From NCBI GenBank assembly GCA_030747075.1, contig JASLLL010000002.1, forward strand, positions 62,001 to 126,000: 64,000 nt of DNA, given 5' to 3'. Position 1 is the stretch's first letter. Every line of letters begins with the position of its first letter. The DNA comes from Gemmatimonadota bacterium (GTDB lineage Bacteria; ARS69). The notes below the pieces were generated by a model. The model saw only the letters and a list, made by a program, of their open reading frames with translations, did not search any database and was not told where the DNA came from. Positions 26,622 to 37,882 of the stretch are shown in pieces. The translations under genes were made by a program, and so were the position numbers.

Positions 26622-27111
26622 GGGCCGGTCCCCGGTTCCATCCAACGAGTTTCTCCGCAAGGGCCAGCGCTGGAACCCCCAGAAGCGCGGTGTAGATGCC
26701 GCCCGGAAGCGTGGATGTGATGAAGAGTCGCCCCCCCTCCACCGGGCTCCCCGGCAGCCGGAGGAACACGAGGATCTGATCGCGGAAGATCGCCGCCAGG
26801 AAGAGAATCAGGAGTTGCGTCGAAATGCTCCCGCGAACGATTCGGGAGGCCAACGCGCCCACCGCATATCCGACGACGCCGTTTGCCAGAGACAGGAGCC
26901 CCAGCGTCCCGTCCGATCCGGCGCCGACAAGAAGCCCCACCAGAAACCCGGCCAGCGCTCCGGCCGCGGCGCCGTGATGAAACGCCGCCAGGATGACCAG
27001 CACGAAAGTGACATCCGGACGAACTCCACCCAGAGCCAGCGCGGGGACCATGAGCGTCTGGACGAGGATCGCGGCGTACAGCACGGCGAGGAAACGCAGC
27101 AGCCCGATCAC
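26608..27111 (-). CDS. mreD: Rod shape-determining membrane protein MreD
   Basis: Membrane protein of 167 residues with five to six hydrophobic helices, typical of MreD. A GTG at 27111 overlaps the mreC stop by 4 bases (GTGA). The order mreC-mreD-mrdA is diagnostic since MreD sequence is poorly conserved. It has the usual PDVTFVLVILAAF early helix and GLLVGAGSDGTLGLLSLANG loop. It links MreBC to the PBP2/RodA machinery. Confidence 0.92.
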   Translation of the reverse strand: MIGLLRFLAVLYAAILVQTLMVPALALGGVRPDVTFVLVILAAFHHGAAAGALAGFLVGLLVGAGSDGTLGLLSLANGVVGYAVGALASRIVRGSISTQLLILFLAAIFRDQILVFLRLPGSPVEGGRLFITSTLPGGIYTALLGVPALALAEKLVGWNRGPARGLR

Positions 27112-27908
27112 GGCGTCTCCTCTCCGGAGCCTGAGACGACGAACACCTCCTCCAGGCGCGAGAAGTCCACGGCAGGCTCCACGCTCACCCGGAGCGTTCC
27201 GTCGCCGGGCGAGGATTCCACCGACCGCACGCGCCCCACCGGGATTCCGGCGGGAAAGACGCCTCCGTAGCCGGTCGTGATCACCTCTTCCCCAACCTCC
27301 ACTGCCGCCCGCGCCGGAAGGAAGGTGACCCGCAAGCCATCGAACCGATCCCACCTGAGGATTCCCTCCGCTCGTACACCGGAGAGCCGGACGCTGACCT
27401 GGCACTGGGGTCCGGCCAGCGGGCGAACCAGCGAAGTACGCGGCCCGACCGTCGCCACTGCTCCGGCGAGCCCGGAAGGCGTCACCACCGCCAGATTGCA
27501 ACGAACGCCGTCTCGTTCGCCCTTGTCGATGCGAAGGTCGTCCCCGGTGCGGTCCGCTTCGACCGCGACGACCCGCGCCGCCAGAAGCCCGTGCGTGCTT
27601 CGGTCCCGCAGCGCCAGCATCTCCCGCAGGCGATCTCCCTCGCGCGCATCCTCCCGGAGCGCGGCAATCCGAAGCGACGCCTGCGCGAGATCCGTACGCA
27701 ACGAGTCATTCTCCGATCTCAGCCCCACCAGCCCGCCCACGAAGGACAGCCCCGACTGGACCGGCCCCAGCGCGGCATCATGCAGCGAGTGGGCGAACCC
27801 GGCCCCTCGGGACCGCGACACCCAGTGAAGAGTCAGGGAGGCCGCCACTACGCAAACCAGGACCAGGATCTCGCCCCGGCGGGAGAGGTAGTCGTTCAAT
27901 GGCGACAA
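27108..27908 (-). CDS. mreC: Rod shape-determining protein MreC
   Basis: Protein of 266 residues with a single N-terminal membrane helix (LVLVCVVAASLTLHWV), a periplasmic coiled coil (about 62-100: ENDSLRTDLAQASLR...) and the beta-barrel MreC domain ending in EEVFVVSG. The likely start is TTG at 27908, 3 bases after mreB; a second in-frame TTG lies at 27899. It scaffolds PBP2 and RodA in the periplasm. Confidence 0.93.
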   Translation of the reverse strand: MSPLNDYLSRRGEILVLVCVVAASLTLHWVSRSRGAGFAHSLHDAALGPVQSGLSFVGGLVGLRSENDSLRTDLAQASLRIAALREDAREGDRLREMLALRDRSTHGLLAARVVAVEADRTGDDLRIDKGERDGVRCNLAVVTPSGLAGAVATVGPRTSLVRPLAGPQCQVSVRLSGVRAEGILRWDRFDGLRVTFLPARAAVEVGEEVITTGYGGVFPAGIPVGRVRSVESSPGDGTLRVSVEPAVDFSRLEEVFVVSGSGEETP

Positions 27909-27911
27909 GAG

Positions 27912-28952
27912 TTACCTTCGGTGTGATTTCAAGAGTACCTTTTCGTAGCGATCCGTCTCATCCAGCACTTTCCCCGCCCCCAGCACCACGCAGGTCAACG
28001 GGTCCTCCACCACATTGATGGGGAGGTTCGTCCGTTCCCGCAGGAAGACATCAAGCCCTCTCAGGAGCGCCCCGCCCCCGGTCATCACGATTCCCCGATC
28101 CACGATGTCCGCCGCCAGTTCCGGCGGTGTCTCCTCCAGCGTGCGCTTCACCGCGCGGACGATCTCCTCGACCGGATCCCTGAGCGCGATGCGAATCTCC
28201 GAGGTCTTGATGCGGATTGTCTTCGGGATTCCCTCCACCAGATCCCGGCCCTTGACCTCCAGCCCGTCATCGTCCTCTCCCTCTTCCGGGTGCGCCGATC
28301 CGATGGCCATCTTGATCTGCTCCGCCACCTGGATCCCGACGAGAAGGTTGTACTTCTTCTTCACATGCTGGGCGACGGCTTCGTTCATGCCGTCTCCGCC
28401 GACCTTGATGGAGGTCTTCGCGACGGTTCCCGAAAGCGCGATCACCGCCACATCCGTGGTCCCGCCGCCAATGTCCACGATCATGTTCCCGGACGGCTTG
28501 TCCACCGGCAGCCCCACTCCGATGGCGGCCGCCATGGGTTCGCTGATGAGGTAGACCTCGCGAACTCCGGCGTTCTCGGCGGAGTCCCGGACCGCGCGCT
28601 CCTCGGATTCGTTGATGCCGGACGGGACGGCCACGACCGTCCGCGGACGGACGAAGGCCTTCCGCCTCTGCGCACGCGTAATCAGCGACCGCAGAAGCAC
28701 TTCCGCCATCCCGACCTTCTCAATGACGCCGTCCTTCAGCGGGCGGATGACCTCAATCGAGTCCGGTGCGCGGCCCAGCATGGCTTTGGCGTCCTGGCCG
28801 ACCGCGATGACCTCTCCCGAGTGCTGGTCCACCGCCACGACACTCGGCTCGTCGATGACAATGCCGCGTCCCTTGACATAGACGAGGGAGTTGGCCGTCC
28901 CCAGATCGATGGCCATGTCGTTGGTGAGGAGACTCCAGAGACTGCTGAGCAT
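27912..28952 (-). CDS. mreB: Actin-like cell-shape protein MreB
   Basis: Bacterial actin of 346 residues, the standard length. It has the phosphate-1 loop DLGTANSLVYVKGRGIV, an AVPSGINESEERAVRDS stretch, phosphate-2 VDIGGGTTDVAV and the adenosine motif MTGGGALLRGLD. An N-terminal LSSLWSLLTND segment could act as the membrane-binding amphipathic part. ATG at 28952 lies 35 bases after purF with no visible separate promoter, so it may be read through from the purine genes. Confidence 0.97.
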   Translation of the reverse strand: MLSSLWSLLTNDMAIDLGTANSLVYVKGRGIVIDEPSVVAVDQHSGEVIAVGQDAKAMLGRAPDSIEVIRPLKDGVIEKVGMAEVLLRSLITRAQRRKAFVRPRTVVAVPSGINESEERAVRDSAENAGVREVYLISEPMAAAIGVGLPVDKPSGNMIVDIGGGTTDVAVIALSGTVAKTSIKVGGDGMNEAVAQHVKKKYNLLVGIQVAEQIKMAIGSAHPEEGEDDDGLEVKGRDLVEGIPKTIRIKTSEIRIALRDPVEEIVRAVKRTLEETPPELAADIVDRGIVMTGGGALLRGLDVFLRERTNLPINVVEDPLTCVVLGAGKVLDETDRYEKVLLKSHRR

Positions 28953-28987
28953 TCGCCTCTTCCCCTTCCGCGCCTACCGCGCGGGCA

Positions 28988-30412
28988 TCACGACCGCGCG
29001 CCCTTCGAAACGCCGCCGGAGTCTATCACCGAAAGAACTTCCTTGTGAGGAATCTTCTTCCACCTCACCGGATACGCTCCCGTGAAGCAGGCATCGCACT
29101 GCCCCTCGCCCCGTTCCGCCGCGATCACGCGAAGCATCCCCTCCACGGAGAGATACCCCAGCGAATCCACGCCGACCGCATCGCGGATCTCCGGTACGGT
29201 GCGTTCGGAGGCGACCAGTTCCGAATAGGTCGGCATGTCGATCCCGTAGAAGCAGGGGTGCTTCACGGGGGGGGAACTCACACGGAAGTGGATCTCGCGG
29301 GCACCGGCCTCGCGGATCATCCGCATGAGGCTGCGACTGGTAGTGCCGCGCACCACGGAGTCATCCACGACGACCACTCGCTGGCCCTCCAGCACTTCCC
29401 GGACGGCGTTGTACTTCAGGCGCACGCCGAAGTCGCGTTGCTCCTGAGACGAGCTGATGAAGGTGCGCCCGACATAGTGATTCCGGATGAGTCCATGCTC
29501 CAGCGGGATCTTCGACTCCCGCGAATACCCCAGCGCCGCGGCATTGGACGAGTCCGGGACCGCCATCACCAGATCCGCGTCCACCGGATGCTCCCGGGCG
29601 AGCTGCCGCCCCAGCGCGCGCCTCACTTCACTCACGCAGGAACCGTAGGCGCGAGAATCCGGCCGCGCAAAATAGATGTGTTCGAACACGCACTCCGCCC
29701 GCGGGGCATCGGCTCCGAAGCGAAGCGACCGAACGCCGCCCTTTTCGATGACGACGATCTCCCCCGGCTCCACTTCCCGGACATACTCCGCCTTGATGAT
29801 ATCCAGCGCGCAGCTCTCGGACGCCACAATCCAGGCGTCGTCCAGCCGCCCCAGACAGAGCGGGCGGAATCCGTTGGGGTCTCGAATCGCGAGGAGCGCG
29901 TCCGGCGAGAGGCAGACCAGCGAGTACGCGCCGCGCACTCGTGACAGCGTCTGCCGGAGCTTCCCGTCGAGCCCCGGCGGGTGCGCCCGGGCAAGCAGGT
30001 GCACGATGACCTCGCTGTCGACCGTGGTCTGGAAGATGGAGCCCAGGTGTTCGCACTCCTCGCGAAGCTCCCGTGCGTTGACCAGGTTCCCGTTGTGGGC
30101 GATGGCGACTCGTCCGTCCCGATAGGACGCCACGAGCGGCTGGAGGTTCATCGACTTGTCCGCGCCGGTCGTGGAGTAGCGGTTGTGCCCGATGGCGGAA
30201 CGCCCCGGCAGGGCCTCGATGGCCTCGCGGGTGAACACATCCGACACCAGCCCCTGTCCACGGTGCGTATGCAGATCCGCCTCGTGGGCGGAGACGATGC
30301 CCGCCCCCTCCTGCCCCCGGTGCTGCAGGGCGTGCAGCCCCAGATAGGTGAGCCACGCCGCGTCCGGGTGCCCGTACACTCCGAAAATGCCGCACTTCTC
30401 GCGAGCACTCAT
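28988..30412 (-). CDS. purF: Amidophosphoribosyltransferase
   Basis: First enzyme of purine synthesis, 474 residues, making phosphoribosylamine from PRPP and glutamine. ATG at 30412 overlaps the purS stop by 4 bases. A short propeptide (MSAREK) precedes the N-terminal nucleophile Cys7 (CGIFGVYG). Glutaminase motifs HRGQEGAGIV and IGHNRYSTTG follow, then the PRPP loop VVVDDSVVRGTTS near residue 350. The C-terminal region retains spaced Cys residues (PPVKHPCFYGIDMP, GQCDACF) consistent with a [4Fe-4S]-type PurF. Confidence 0.96.
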   Translation of the reverse strand: MSAREKCGIFGVYGHPDAAWLTYLGLHALQHRGQEGAGIVSAHEADLHTHRGQGLVSDVFTREAIEALPGRSAIGHNRYSTTGADKSMNLQPLVASYRDGRVAIAHNGNLVNARELREECEHLGSIFQTTVDSEVIVHLLARAHPPGLDGKLRQTLSRVRGAYSLVCLSPDALLAIRDPNGFRPLCLGRLDDAWIVASESCALDIIKAEYVREVEPGEIVVIEKGGVRSLRFGADAPRAECVFEHIYFARPDSRAYGSCVSEVRRALGRQLAREHPVDADLVMAVPDSSNAAALGYSRESKIPLEHGLIRNHYVGRTFISSSQEQRDFGVRLKYNAVREVLEGQRVVVVDDSVVRGTTSRSLMRMIREAGAREIHFRVSSPPVKHPCFYGIDMPTYSELVASERTVPEIRDAVGVDSLGYLSVEGMLRVIAAERGEGQCDACFTGAYPVRWKKIPHKEVLSVIDSGGVSKGARS

Positions 30413-30912
30413 GCGGACACCACCTCTACGCACACATCCTGTGCGTGCGGGTTGGCCAGGAGTCCGGCCGAGCGGCGGTCCGTCCGGGCCAGTCCTGCGA
30501 CCGCGCGCTTCGCCTCGGCCGGGTCTTCCGTATCCAGGTCCAGAATCCACAGCACCGACCGGCGCACCTCGGTGAAGGAGGCCATCCCGCGTCGATCCCG
30601 GAGTGCCCTGAGCACCGCCGCGCCCTTCGTATCCACCCGGTCGGTGACCCGAACAAACGCGCGGCATCCCCGATCAGGCGGCGCGCCCCACCCGTCCATA
30701 CGGACGAGATGGATGTTGGGGTTCACCACGGCGGTCGTCTCCTCCAGAGCCCGCCGCACCTCTTCGGCAGGGTCGGCGGCATCCACCGTGAACGACCAGA
30801 TCTCCGCGCGCTCCACGGCGGAGACCGGCGCGCCCCAGTCGTTGAGAACATCTTCCGCGGCATCCCGCACAAGGTCCCTCACCTTTCGAAAGACCAGGGC
30901 TTCGATCGTCAT
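30409..30912 (-). CDS. purS: PurS subunit of FGAM synthase, tandem duplicated form
   Basis: Small FGAM synthase subunit that couples PurQ glutaminase to PurL. It is 167 residues, about twice the usual 80. Two PurS-like halves can be read. Residues 1-72 have V.RKVRDLVRDAAEDVL, a VERAEIW strand and an ALEETTAVVNPNIH end. Residues 84-166 have FVRVTDRVDTKGAAVLRAL, FTEVRRSVLWILDL and LLANPHAQDVCVEV. Each half keeps the helix, the hydrophobic strand and the (L/V)xNP end of PurS. ATG at 30912 overlaps purQ by 4 bases. Position between purQ and purF supports the call. Confidence 0.85.
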   Translation of the reverse strand: MTIEALVFRKVRDLVRDAAEDVLNDWGAPVSAVERAEIWSFTVDAADPAEEVRRALEETTAVVNPNIHLVRMDGWGAPPDRGCRAFVRVTDRVDTKGAAVLRALRDRRGMASFTEVRRSVLWILDLDTEDPAEAKRAVAGLARTDRRSAGLLANPHAQDVCVEVVSA

Positions 30913-31688
30913 GCGGTCACCCCCGTCATCCGTGCGAAGGCGCGGAAGAAGTCCCGACCCGGCCCCGGCTCTTCGGTCCACGCGTCGGGAAGTGACCGGC
31001 GAATCTCCCCCCAGCGGCCCGGGGTGTCCACCGGCACCTGCCATGCCCAGTTGGCCCGCTCCGGATGGGGCATGATCGCCAACACATTCCCCTGTGGATT
31101 GCGAATCGCGGCCGCGTTCTCCCACGCGCCGTTTGGATTGACCGGCCACCCGGCGACGACCTTTCCGTCCTGATCGCAGTACCGCGCCGCAATCAGCCCT
31201 TCGGCCAGCACGCGCCGCCGCACTTCTTCATCCGCTGTCACAAAGCGCCCCTCCGCGTGCGCGAAGGGAAGCGGCACCGGTTCCTCCGCGAAATCCGCGA
31301 CCACGGTTCGCCAGTCGCAGTAGTAGCCGGTCCGGCTTCCCGAGTCATTCACAGCCAGCGCCATCTCCACGCGCCCCGCCTCCAGCGCGGGAACGAGCCC
31401 GGCTTCCAGCAGGATCTGCGCACCGTTGCAGATCCCCGCGACGGCACGCCCCTCTTCGGCGGCACGCGCCACCGTCTCCATCACGGGATGCTTGGCGGCC
31501 ACGACTCCCGCGCGAATCCGGTCCTCGTGGGAGAAGCCGCCCGGAAGAACGAACCCGTCGTACGAGAGAAGCTCCCGTTCGCCGGTGTGCGCCGGAACGA
31601 TGCGTGCATCCAACCCCACGCTTTCCAGCGCGCGCAGAGTCTCGTCTTCGCAGTTCATCCCGGGAAACAGCAGCACCGCGACTCTCAT
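30909..31688 (-). CDS. purQ: FGAM synthase glutaminase subunit
   Basis: Class-I glutamine amidotransferase of 259 residues that supplies ammonia to PurL. The nucleophile elbow is GICNGAQIL (Cys near residue 87), and the His-Glu pair is in IMPHPER. Start MRVAVLLFPGMNCEDE is typical; ATG at 31688 overlaps the purL stop by 4 bases. It is slightly longer than the approximately 225-residue Bacillus form, closer to the larger PurQ type. Confidence 0.95.
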   Translation of the reverse strand: MRVAVLLFPGMNCEDETLRALESVGLDARIVPAHTGERELLSYDGFVLPGGFSHEDRIRAGVVAAKHPVMETVARAAEEGRAVAGICNGAQILLEAGLVPALEAGRVEMALAVNDSGSRTGYYCDWRTVVADFAEEPVPLPFAHAEGRFVTADEEVRRRVLAEGLIAARYCDQDGKVVAGWPVNPNGAWENAAAIRNPQGNVLAIMPHPERANWAWQVPVDTPGRWGEIRRSLPDAWTEEPGPGRDFFRAFARMTGVTA

Positions 31689-34025
31689 CCCGCCACCTCC
31701 GCGAAGGAATCCCGCCACGCCGATTCCAGTTCCTGTGCCGAAAACTCGTACTCTCCCGAATCTCCGAGAATGCGCAACCCTGGCTGGTCCGTCACCGTTC
31801 CCACGACTTCGCAGGGAACCTCCGCGAGCGAGGGCGGGAGCGGTCCGTCACCGGGCACTTCCAGAAGGTAGGCGCCGGTCTCCGAGAAGAGCTTCTCGAA
31901 ATCTCCCCGCCCGGGAAGAGCCCGGATGTCCACGGCCAGTCCGCGCTCCATGCTCCCGCGCGGCCCGAGGAGCATCTCCGCCAGCGCGGTGAAGAGCCCG
32001 CCGGAGGAGATGTCGTGGCTCCCCCCCACGCTCCCGGCCTCGATGCACTCCAGCACCGCCCGCGCGAAGGTGGCTTCCGCGCCGAAGTCCGCCGTGGGCA
32101 CGCGCCCGCGTTCCTCCTGATGGAGAATCCTCGCCGCCTCCGAGCCTCCCAGTTCGTCGCGGCAGTGCCCCACGCGGACCACCCGGCTCCCGACGCGCTC
32201 CAGAGCGATCGCCCGGCAGCGGCGGGCGTCCGGCGCCACTCCAAGGCAGCACACAATGGGCGAAGGCGGAATGGCCCGTCCCGTCGAGGACTCGTTGTAG
32301 AAGCTCACATTCCCGCTGACAAACGGCAGCGGTTCCCCGGGCCGCTCCAGCGTGCCGAAGCCGCGCGCCGCATCCGACATTCCGCGAACGGCATCCCGGA
32401 AGTCCCGGTACACCTCCGCCCGTTCCGGGTTGCCGAAGTTGAGGCAGTCGGTCAGCGCACGCGGCCACGCACCGGCGGCCACCACATTCCGCGCCGACTC
32501 CAGCACAGCGTTCGCACCGCCCCAGTAGGCATTGCGCTCGCCATAGCGCGGATTGCCGTCCACCGAAAGAGCCACGCCCAGAGGAGCCCCCGGCACCGGA
32601 AGCGCCACGCCCGCGTCCGCTTCCCCCGGACGGAGGAACGCGCCGCCACGCACCTCTTGATCGTAGTGAGAGAAGAGATCCCGCTTCGACGCGATGTTCT
32701 CCGACGCCAGCACTTCCAGCGCCAACCGCCGCAGGTCTCCGTGGAAGACGACCTCGCCGGGGTCTTCATCCCGCGCCGGAGCCGCGTCCCGCACCGCCGT
32801 CACGCCAGCGGTCACCGCCTCGGTGGCGGCGTCTCCGACCAGTTCTCCATTCCAGAAGACGCGCATTCCGGGATGATCCGGCAGGAACTCCCCCACATGA
32901 CGCGCCGCCGCGCCACGGCTTACACGCGGGAGATCAAACTCCTCGTTGTGGATGCGAAGAACCTCGTCCGTGAAGCTCCGGGGAACCGCCCATCCGAAGC
33001 GCTCCTGGGTCTCCGCGCAGGCGATCACCTCCGGCCCCAGCCCATCCTCCGCCACATGGACTTCGTCCAGCCGAATCTCCACGCCGACACCACCGGAATG
33101 CGCAATCTCCGCCGCGACACAGACGATCCCCCCCGCGCCCAGATCCTTGAACCCGATTTCGAGATCCATCTCCCGCGCCCGCTCCATGACCGCCAGCGAG
33201 GCATTCCGCAAGACGCGCTTCAAGAACGGATCCGGGACCTGCACCGCCGAGCGTGAGTCCTCTTCCACTTCCAGAATCCGCGAAGCCATCGTGGCCCCGC
33301 CGAACCCCGAAGCATCCGTCGCCTTGCCCGTGAGGATGAAGTCGTACGGTTCCGTCCGGGCGCGCTCCGGCACCGCGCTGTGGACCAGGTGATCCACCGG
33401 CATCACCCCGGCGCAGACCACATTCACCAGGCAGTTGTCCCCGTACCCGCGATGAAAGACCGTCTCCCCGCCGCAGTTCGGAACGCCCAGAGGGTTCGCG
33501 TAACCCGCGATCCCCTCCACGACTCCCGTGAGGATCTCGCGAGATCTCTCCCCGTCCGGTCCGTCCAGATCTCCGAAGCGAAGCGAGTCCAGCACCGCGA
33601 ACACATCCGCACCCATGCAGTAGACATCGCGGACGATGCCGCCGATGCCGGTGGCCGCCCCTTCGCCGGGAACAATCTGGCTGGGATGGTTGTGACTCTC
33701 ATGCCCCATCACGGCCGCCCATCGCACCCCGTTCACTTCACCGATCTCCACGACTCCCGCGTCCTCCACCGGACCCAGCACCACAAAGGAACTGTCGGTC
33801 GGGAGGAAACGCTTCAGCACGGGGCGGCTCGACTTGTACGAACAGTGCTCCGACCACATCGTATCGAAGAGATGCGCCTCCAGAACCGTGGGGTTCCGCC
33901 CGAGAAGATCCACCAGTTGCCGCGCTTCCCCGACGGTGAAGCACAGCCCACGCTCGGAAATGAGCGCCTGCACCAGAGCATCTTCCGATGCGGTGAACTC
34001 CAGCGTCCGCAGAGCCCCGACGGAA

Positions 34026-34036
<11 letters not shown>
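31685..34036 (-). CDS. purL: FGAM synthase large subunit
   Basis: Small-type PurL of 783 residues, ATP-dependent amidation of FGAR to FGAM. N-terminal catalytic motif MWSEHCSYKSSRP near residue 60 includes the conserved His, and VGHESHNHPSQI (as MGHESHNHPS) and GGIVRDV follow. Two AIRS-type halves are recognisable, the second with GGSHDISSGGLFTALAEM. ATG at 34036 overlaps the end of purB by 11 bases. It forms the PurLQS complex with the next two genes. Confidence 0.97.
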
Positions 34037-35338
<1,302 letters not shown>

Positions 35339-35342
<4 letters not shown>

Positions 35343-36472
35343 CTTCGCTCCGCCAGATGAAGAGTGCGCGTGACGACCCGGTCGCCCCGCTGGACTTCGA
35401 AAGTGATGTCGTCGCCGACGAGGAATCCGTACAGCGCGTAGGTGGCGTCCTCGAAGCGGCGAATCGTCTCTCCCTGAATCTCCGTGATGACATCTCCCCG
35501 GCGCATCCCCGCGCGCTCGGCCGGGCTTCCCTGTTCCACATCCGCGACAATGACGCCTTCGGTGGACTCCAGCGACAGCCTCTCCGCCAGTGCCGCGGGA
35601 ATGTCGTTGATGCGGCACCCGATCCAGACTTCGCGAACAGCGCCATAGTCGACGATCTCGCGAAGCACACGCATGGCGGTGTCCATGGGAATGGCGAACC
35701 CGATCCCCTGGCTGCCTCCGGACTTGGACAGTATGAAGGTGTTGATGCCCACGACTTCACCGAGCGCGTTGGCCAGAGCCCCGCCCGAGTTTCCGGGATT
35801 GATGGCCGCGTCGGTCTGGATCATGCCGCGATACATGGTGACCGTGCTGGAACCGGAGGGCAGGAGATCCCGGTTCAACGCGCTCACGACGCCGACCGTG
35901 ACCGTGGGCCGGGAGTCTCCCAGCACATAACCGAACGGGTTGCCGAGCGCAATCACCCACTCACCGATCATCAGATCCGCAGACGAACCGCCCGTGGCGA
36001 CGGGGATGTCCTCTCCGGCCGGGTCGAAGCGAAGGACCGCCAGGTCGTACCGCTCCTCTCCGCCCACGACGACCGCGCTGTACTCCCGCCCGTCGGAGAG
36101 CGTCACGCGAATCTCCCCCGCTCCCTTCACCACATGGTGATTGGTCAGGACAATGCCGGACTTGCTGACCACCACGCCGGAACCCATGCCCTGCACCGGC
36201 TTCCAGACCCTCCGCCGGATTCCCGGAAAGAACGGACCGAAGAAGTCTTCGTATCCCTCCGGATAGACTCGCTGAACGACCAGTTCCCTCCGCAGAACCG
36301 AGACGGTCGCCACGGCCGGGGATACCTGCTCGGCAGCACGCACAATGGCGTTTCGCCGCCCGGTTTCGATGACGGCCCCCGTGTCCCGCGCGGAGGTCGC
36401 CACGGCCGGGTCAGGAACCGTCGCCGGAAGCAGGGCCGCCGCGAGAACGACGGCCCGAAGGAGTCCCGCCAC
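35339..36472 (-). CDS. HtrA/DegP-like serine protease with one PDZ domain
   Basis: Exported trypsin-fold protease of 377 residues. GTG at 36472 abuts the talC stop and opens a signal peptide (LLRAVVLAAALLPATVPDPAVA). The catalytic triad is His in LTNHHVV, Asp in YDLAVLRFD and Ser in NPGNSGGAL. One C-terminal PDZ domain (about 285-375) carries RAGMRRGDVITEI. It would degrade or refold damaged envelope proteins. Its place between talC and purB looks like operon packing, not functional linkage. Confidence 0.93.
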
Positions 36473-37129
36473 CTAGATCTTCGCCCCCGTGCTTTCCCAG
36501 TCCTTGAGGAACTGCGCGATCCCGCGATCGGTCAGCGGATGCAGAAACATCTGGTCGAGTACCTTCTTTGGAACCGTGGCAATGTGCGCGCCGGCCACGG
36601 CGCAGTCCGTCGCGTGCGTCGGGGAACGGAGGGACGCGGCGATCACTTCGCACTCGAAGGAGTAGTTCGCGTAGACCGTCACGATGTCCCGGATGAGTTC
36701 CACGCCGAATGTCCCGATGTCGTCCAGTCGTCCGACAAACGGGCTGACAAAGTGGGCCCCCGCCTTGGCTGCGAGCAGTGCCTGATTCGTGCTGAAGATC
36801 AGCGTGACATTGGTGTGGATGCCCTCGGCATGCAGCGCGTTCACCGCCTTGAGACCTTCACGAGTCATGGGGATCTTCACGACGATGTTCTCGTGGAGGC
36901 GCGCCAGTTTCATCCCCTCTTCGAACATCTCGTCCTTCGTGTCTCCGGTGACTTCCGCGTTCACCGGCCCGTCCACGATGGTGCAGATCTCCTTCAGGAC
37001 TTCGCGAAAGTCGCCGCAGTCCTTTTCCCGCGCAAGAAGTGTGGGGTTCGTCGTCACGCCGTCCACGATCCCGATGTCCGCGCTGGAGCGGATCTCGTCG
37101 ATGTTCGCCGTATCCAGAAAGATCTTCAT
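36473..37129 (-). CDS. talC: Fructose-6-phosphate aldolase/transaldolase-like protein (TalC)
   Basis: Short transaldolase-family protein of 218 residues. N-terminal [24 protein letters not shown], and the Schiff-base Lys in VVKIPMT near residue 86 are all present. It belongs to the small TalC/FSA group annotated either as transaldolase or fructose-6-phosphate aldolase; sequence reading alone does not separate these. ATG at 37129 overlaps truA by 4 bases. Confidence 0.93.
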   Translation of the reverse strand: MKIFLDTANIDEIRSSADIGIVDGVTTNPTLLAREKDCGDFREVLKEICTIVDGPVNAEVTGDTKDEMFEEGMKLARLHENIVVKIPMTREGLKAVNALHAEGIHTNVTLIFSTNQALLAAKAGAHFVSPFVGRLDDIGTFGVELIRDIVTVYANYSFECEVIAASLRSPTHATDCAVAGAHIATVPKKVLDQMFLHPLTDRGIAQFLKDWESTGAKI

Positions 37130-37881
37130 TCGGTCTTCTCCTTCAGTCCGGGGTCACCCGGGTAGTCTACCGCCATCAGAAACAGGCCGCGCGCCGGAAC
37201 AACGGGGCCTGCGGCCCGGCGATCTCCGGAGTCGAGAACCTCGTCAATCCAATCCGGGGAACGCCGTCCCCGGCCCACCTCCAGCAATGTGCCCACGATC
37301 GTCCGCACCATCTTCCGCAGAAAACGGTTTGCGACAACCTCTACATTCACAAACGAACCTTCCTCCACGATTTCTACGCTTTCCAGGCGGCAGATCGTCG
37401 ATTCCCCCGGATCCACCGCGCTGGCCAGCGCGGCGAAGTCCCGCGACGCGGGAAGCCGATCGGCGGCGAGGCGGATTCTCTCCAGATCCGGCGCGCACGG
37501 GAGCGACAGACATGTTCTCCTTTCCACAGCCACCACCCCCCGATGGAGACGGTAGCGGTAATGCCGGCGAACGGCGCTGTGCCTCGCGTGGAACCCCGGC
37601 GGGGCCGGCGACGCGTGCCGGACCACCACGTCCCTCGGAAGCACGCCGTTCACCTTCGCAAGAACCTCGTTCACATCTTCCGCGGCCTCGATGGAAGCCA
37701 CCTGCCCGCAGGCGTGCACCCCCGCATCCGTGCGCCCGGCTCCCTGCACCGCCACTTCGCGGCGAAGAACGGTGGAGAGCGCCCGGCCCAGTTCTCCCTG
37801 GACCGTCCTCAACTCCGGCTGCACCTGCCACCCGGCGAACTCGGTGCCTTCGTACTCGACCACGAGTTTCCAGATGCCCAA
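37126..37881 (-). CDS. truA: tRNA pseudouridine(38-40) synthase
   Basis: TruA of 251 residues modifying uridines 38-40 of tRNA anticodon arms. The catalytic Asp is in [11 protein letters not shown] near residue 52. Family blocks [10 protein letters not shown] at the N-terminus and [19 protein letters not shown] near the C-terminus are clear. The probable start is TTG at 37881, one base after the ecfT stop. Confidence 0.95.
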   Translation of the reverse strand: MGIWKLVVEYEGTEFAGWQVQPELRTVQGELGRALSTVLRREVAVQGAGRTDAGVHACGQVASIEAAEDVNEVLAKVNGVLPRDVVVRHASPAPPGFHARHSAVRRHYRYRLHRGVVAVERRTCLSLPCAPDLERIRLAADRLPASRDFAALASAVDPGESTICRLESVEIVEEGSFVNVEVVANRFLRKMVRTIVGTLLEVGRGRRSPDWIDEVLDSGDRRAAGPVVPARGLFLMAVDYPGDPGLKEKTE

Positions 37882-37882
37882 C

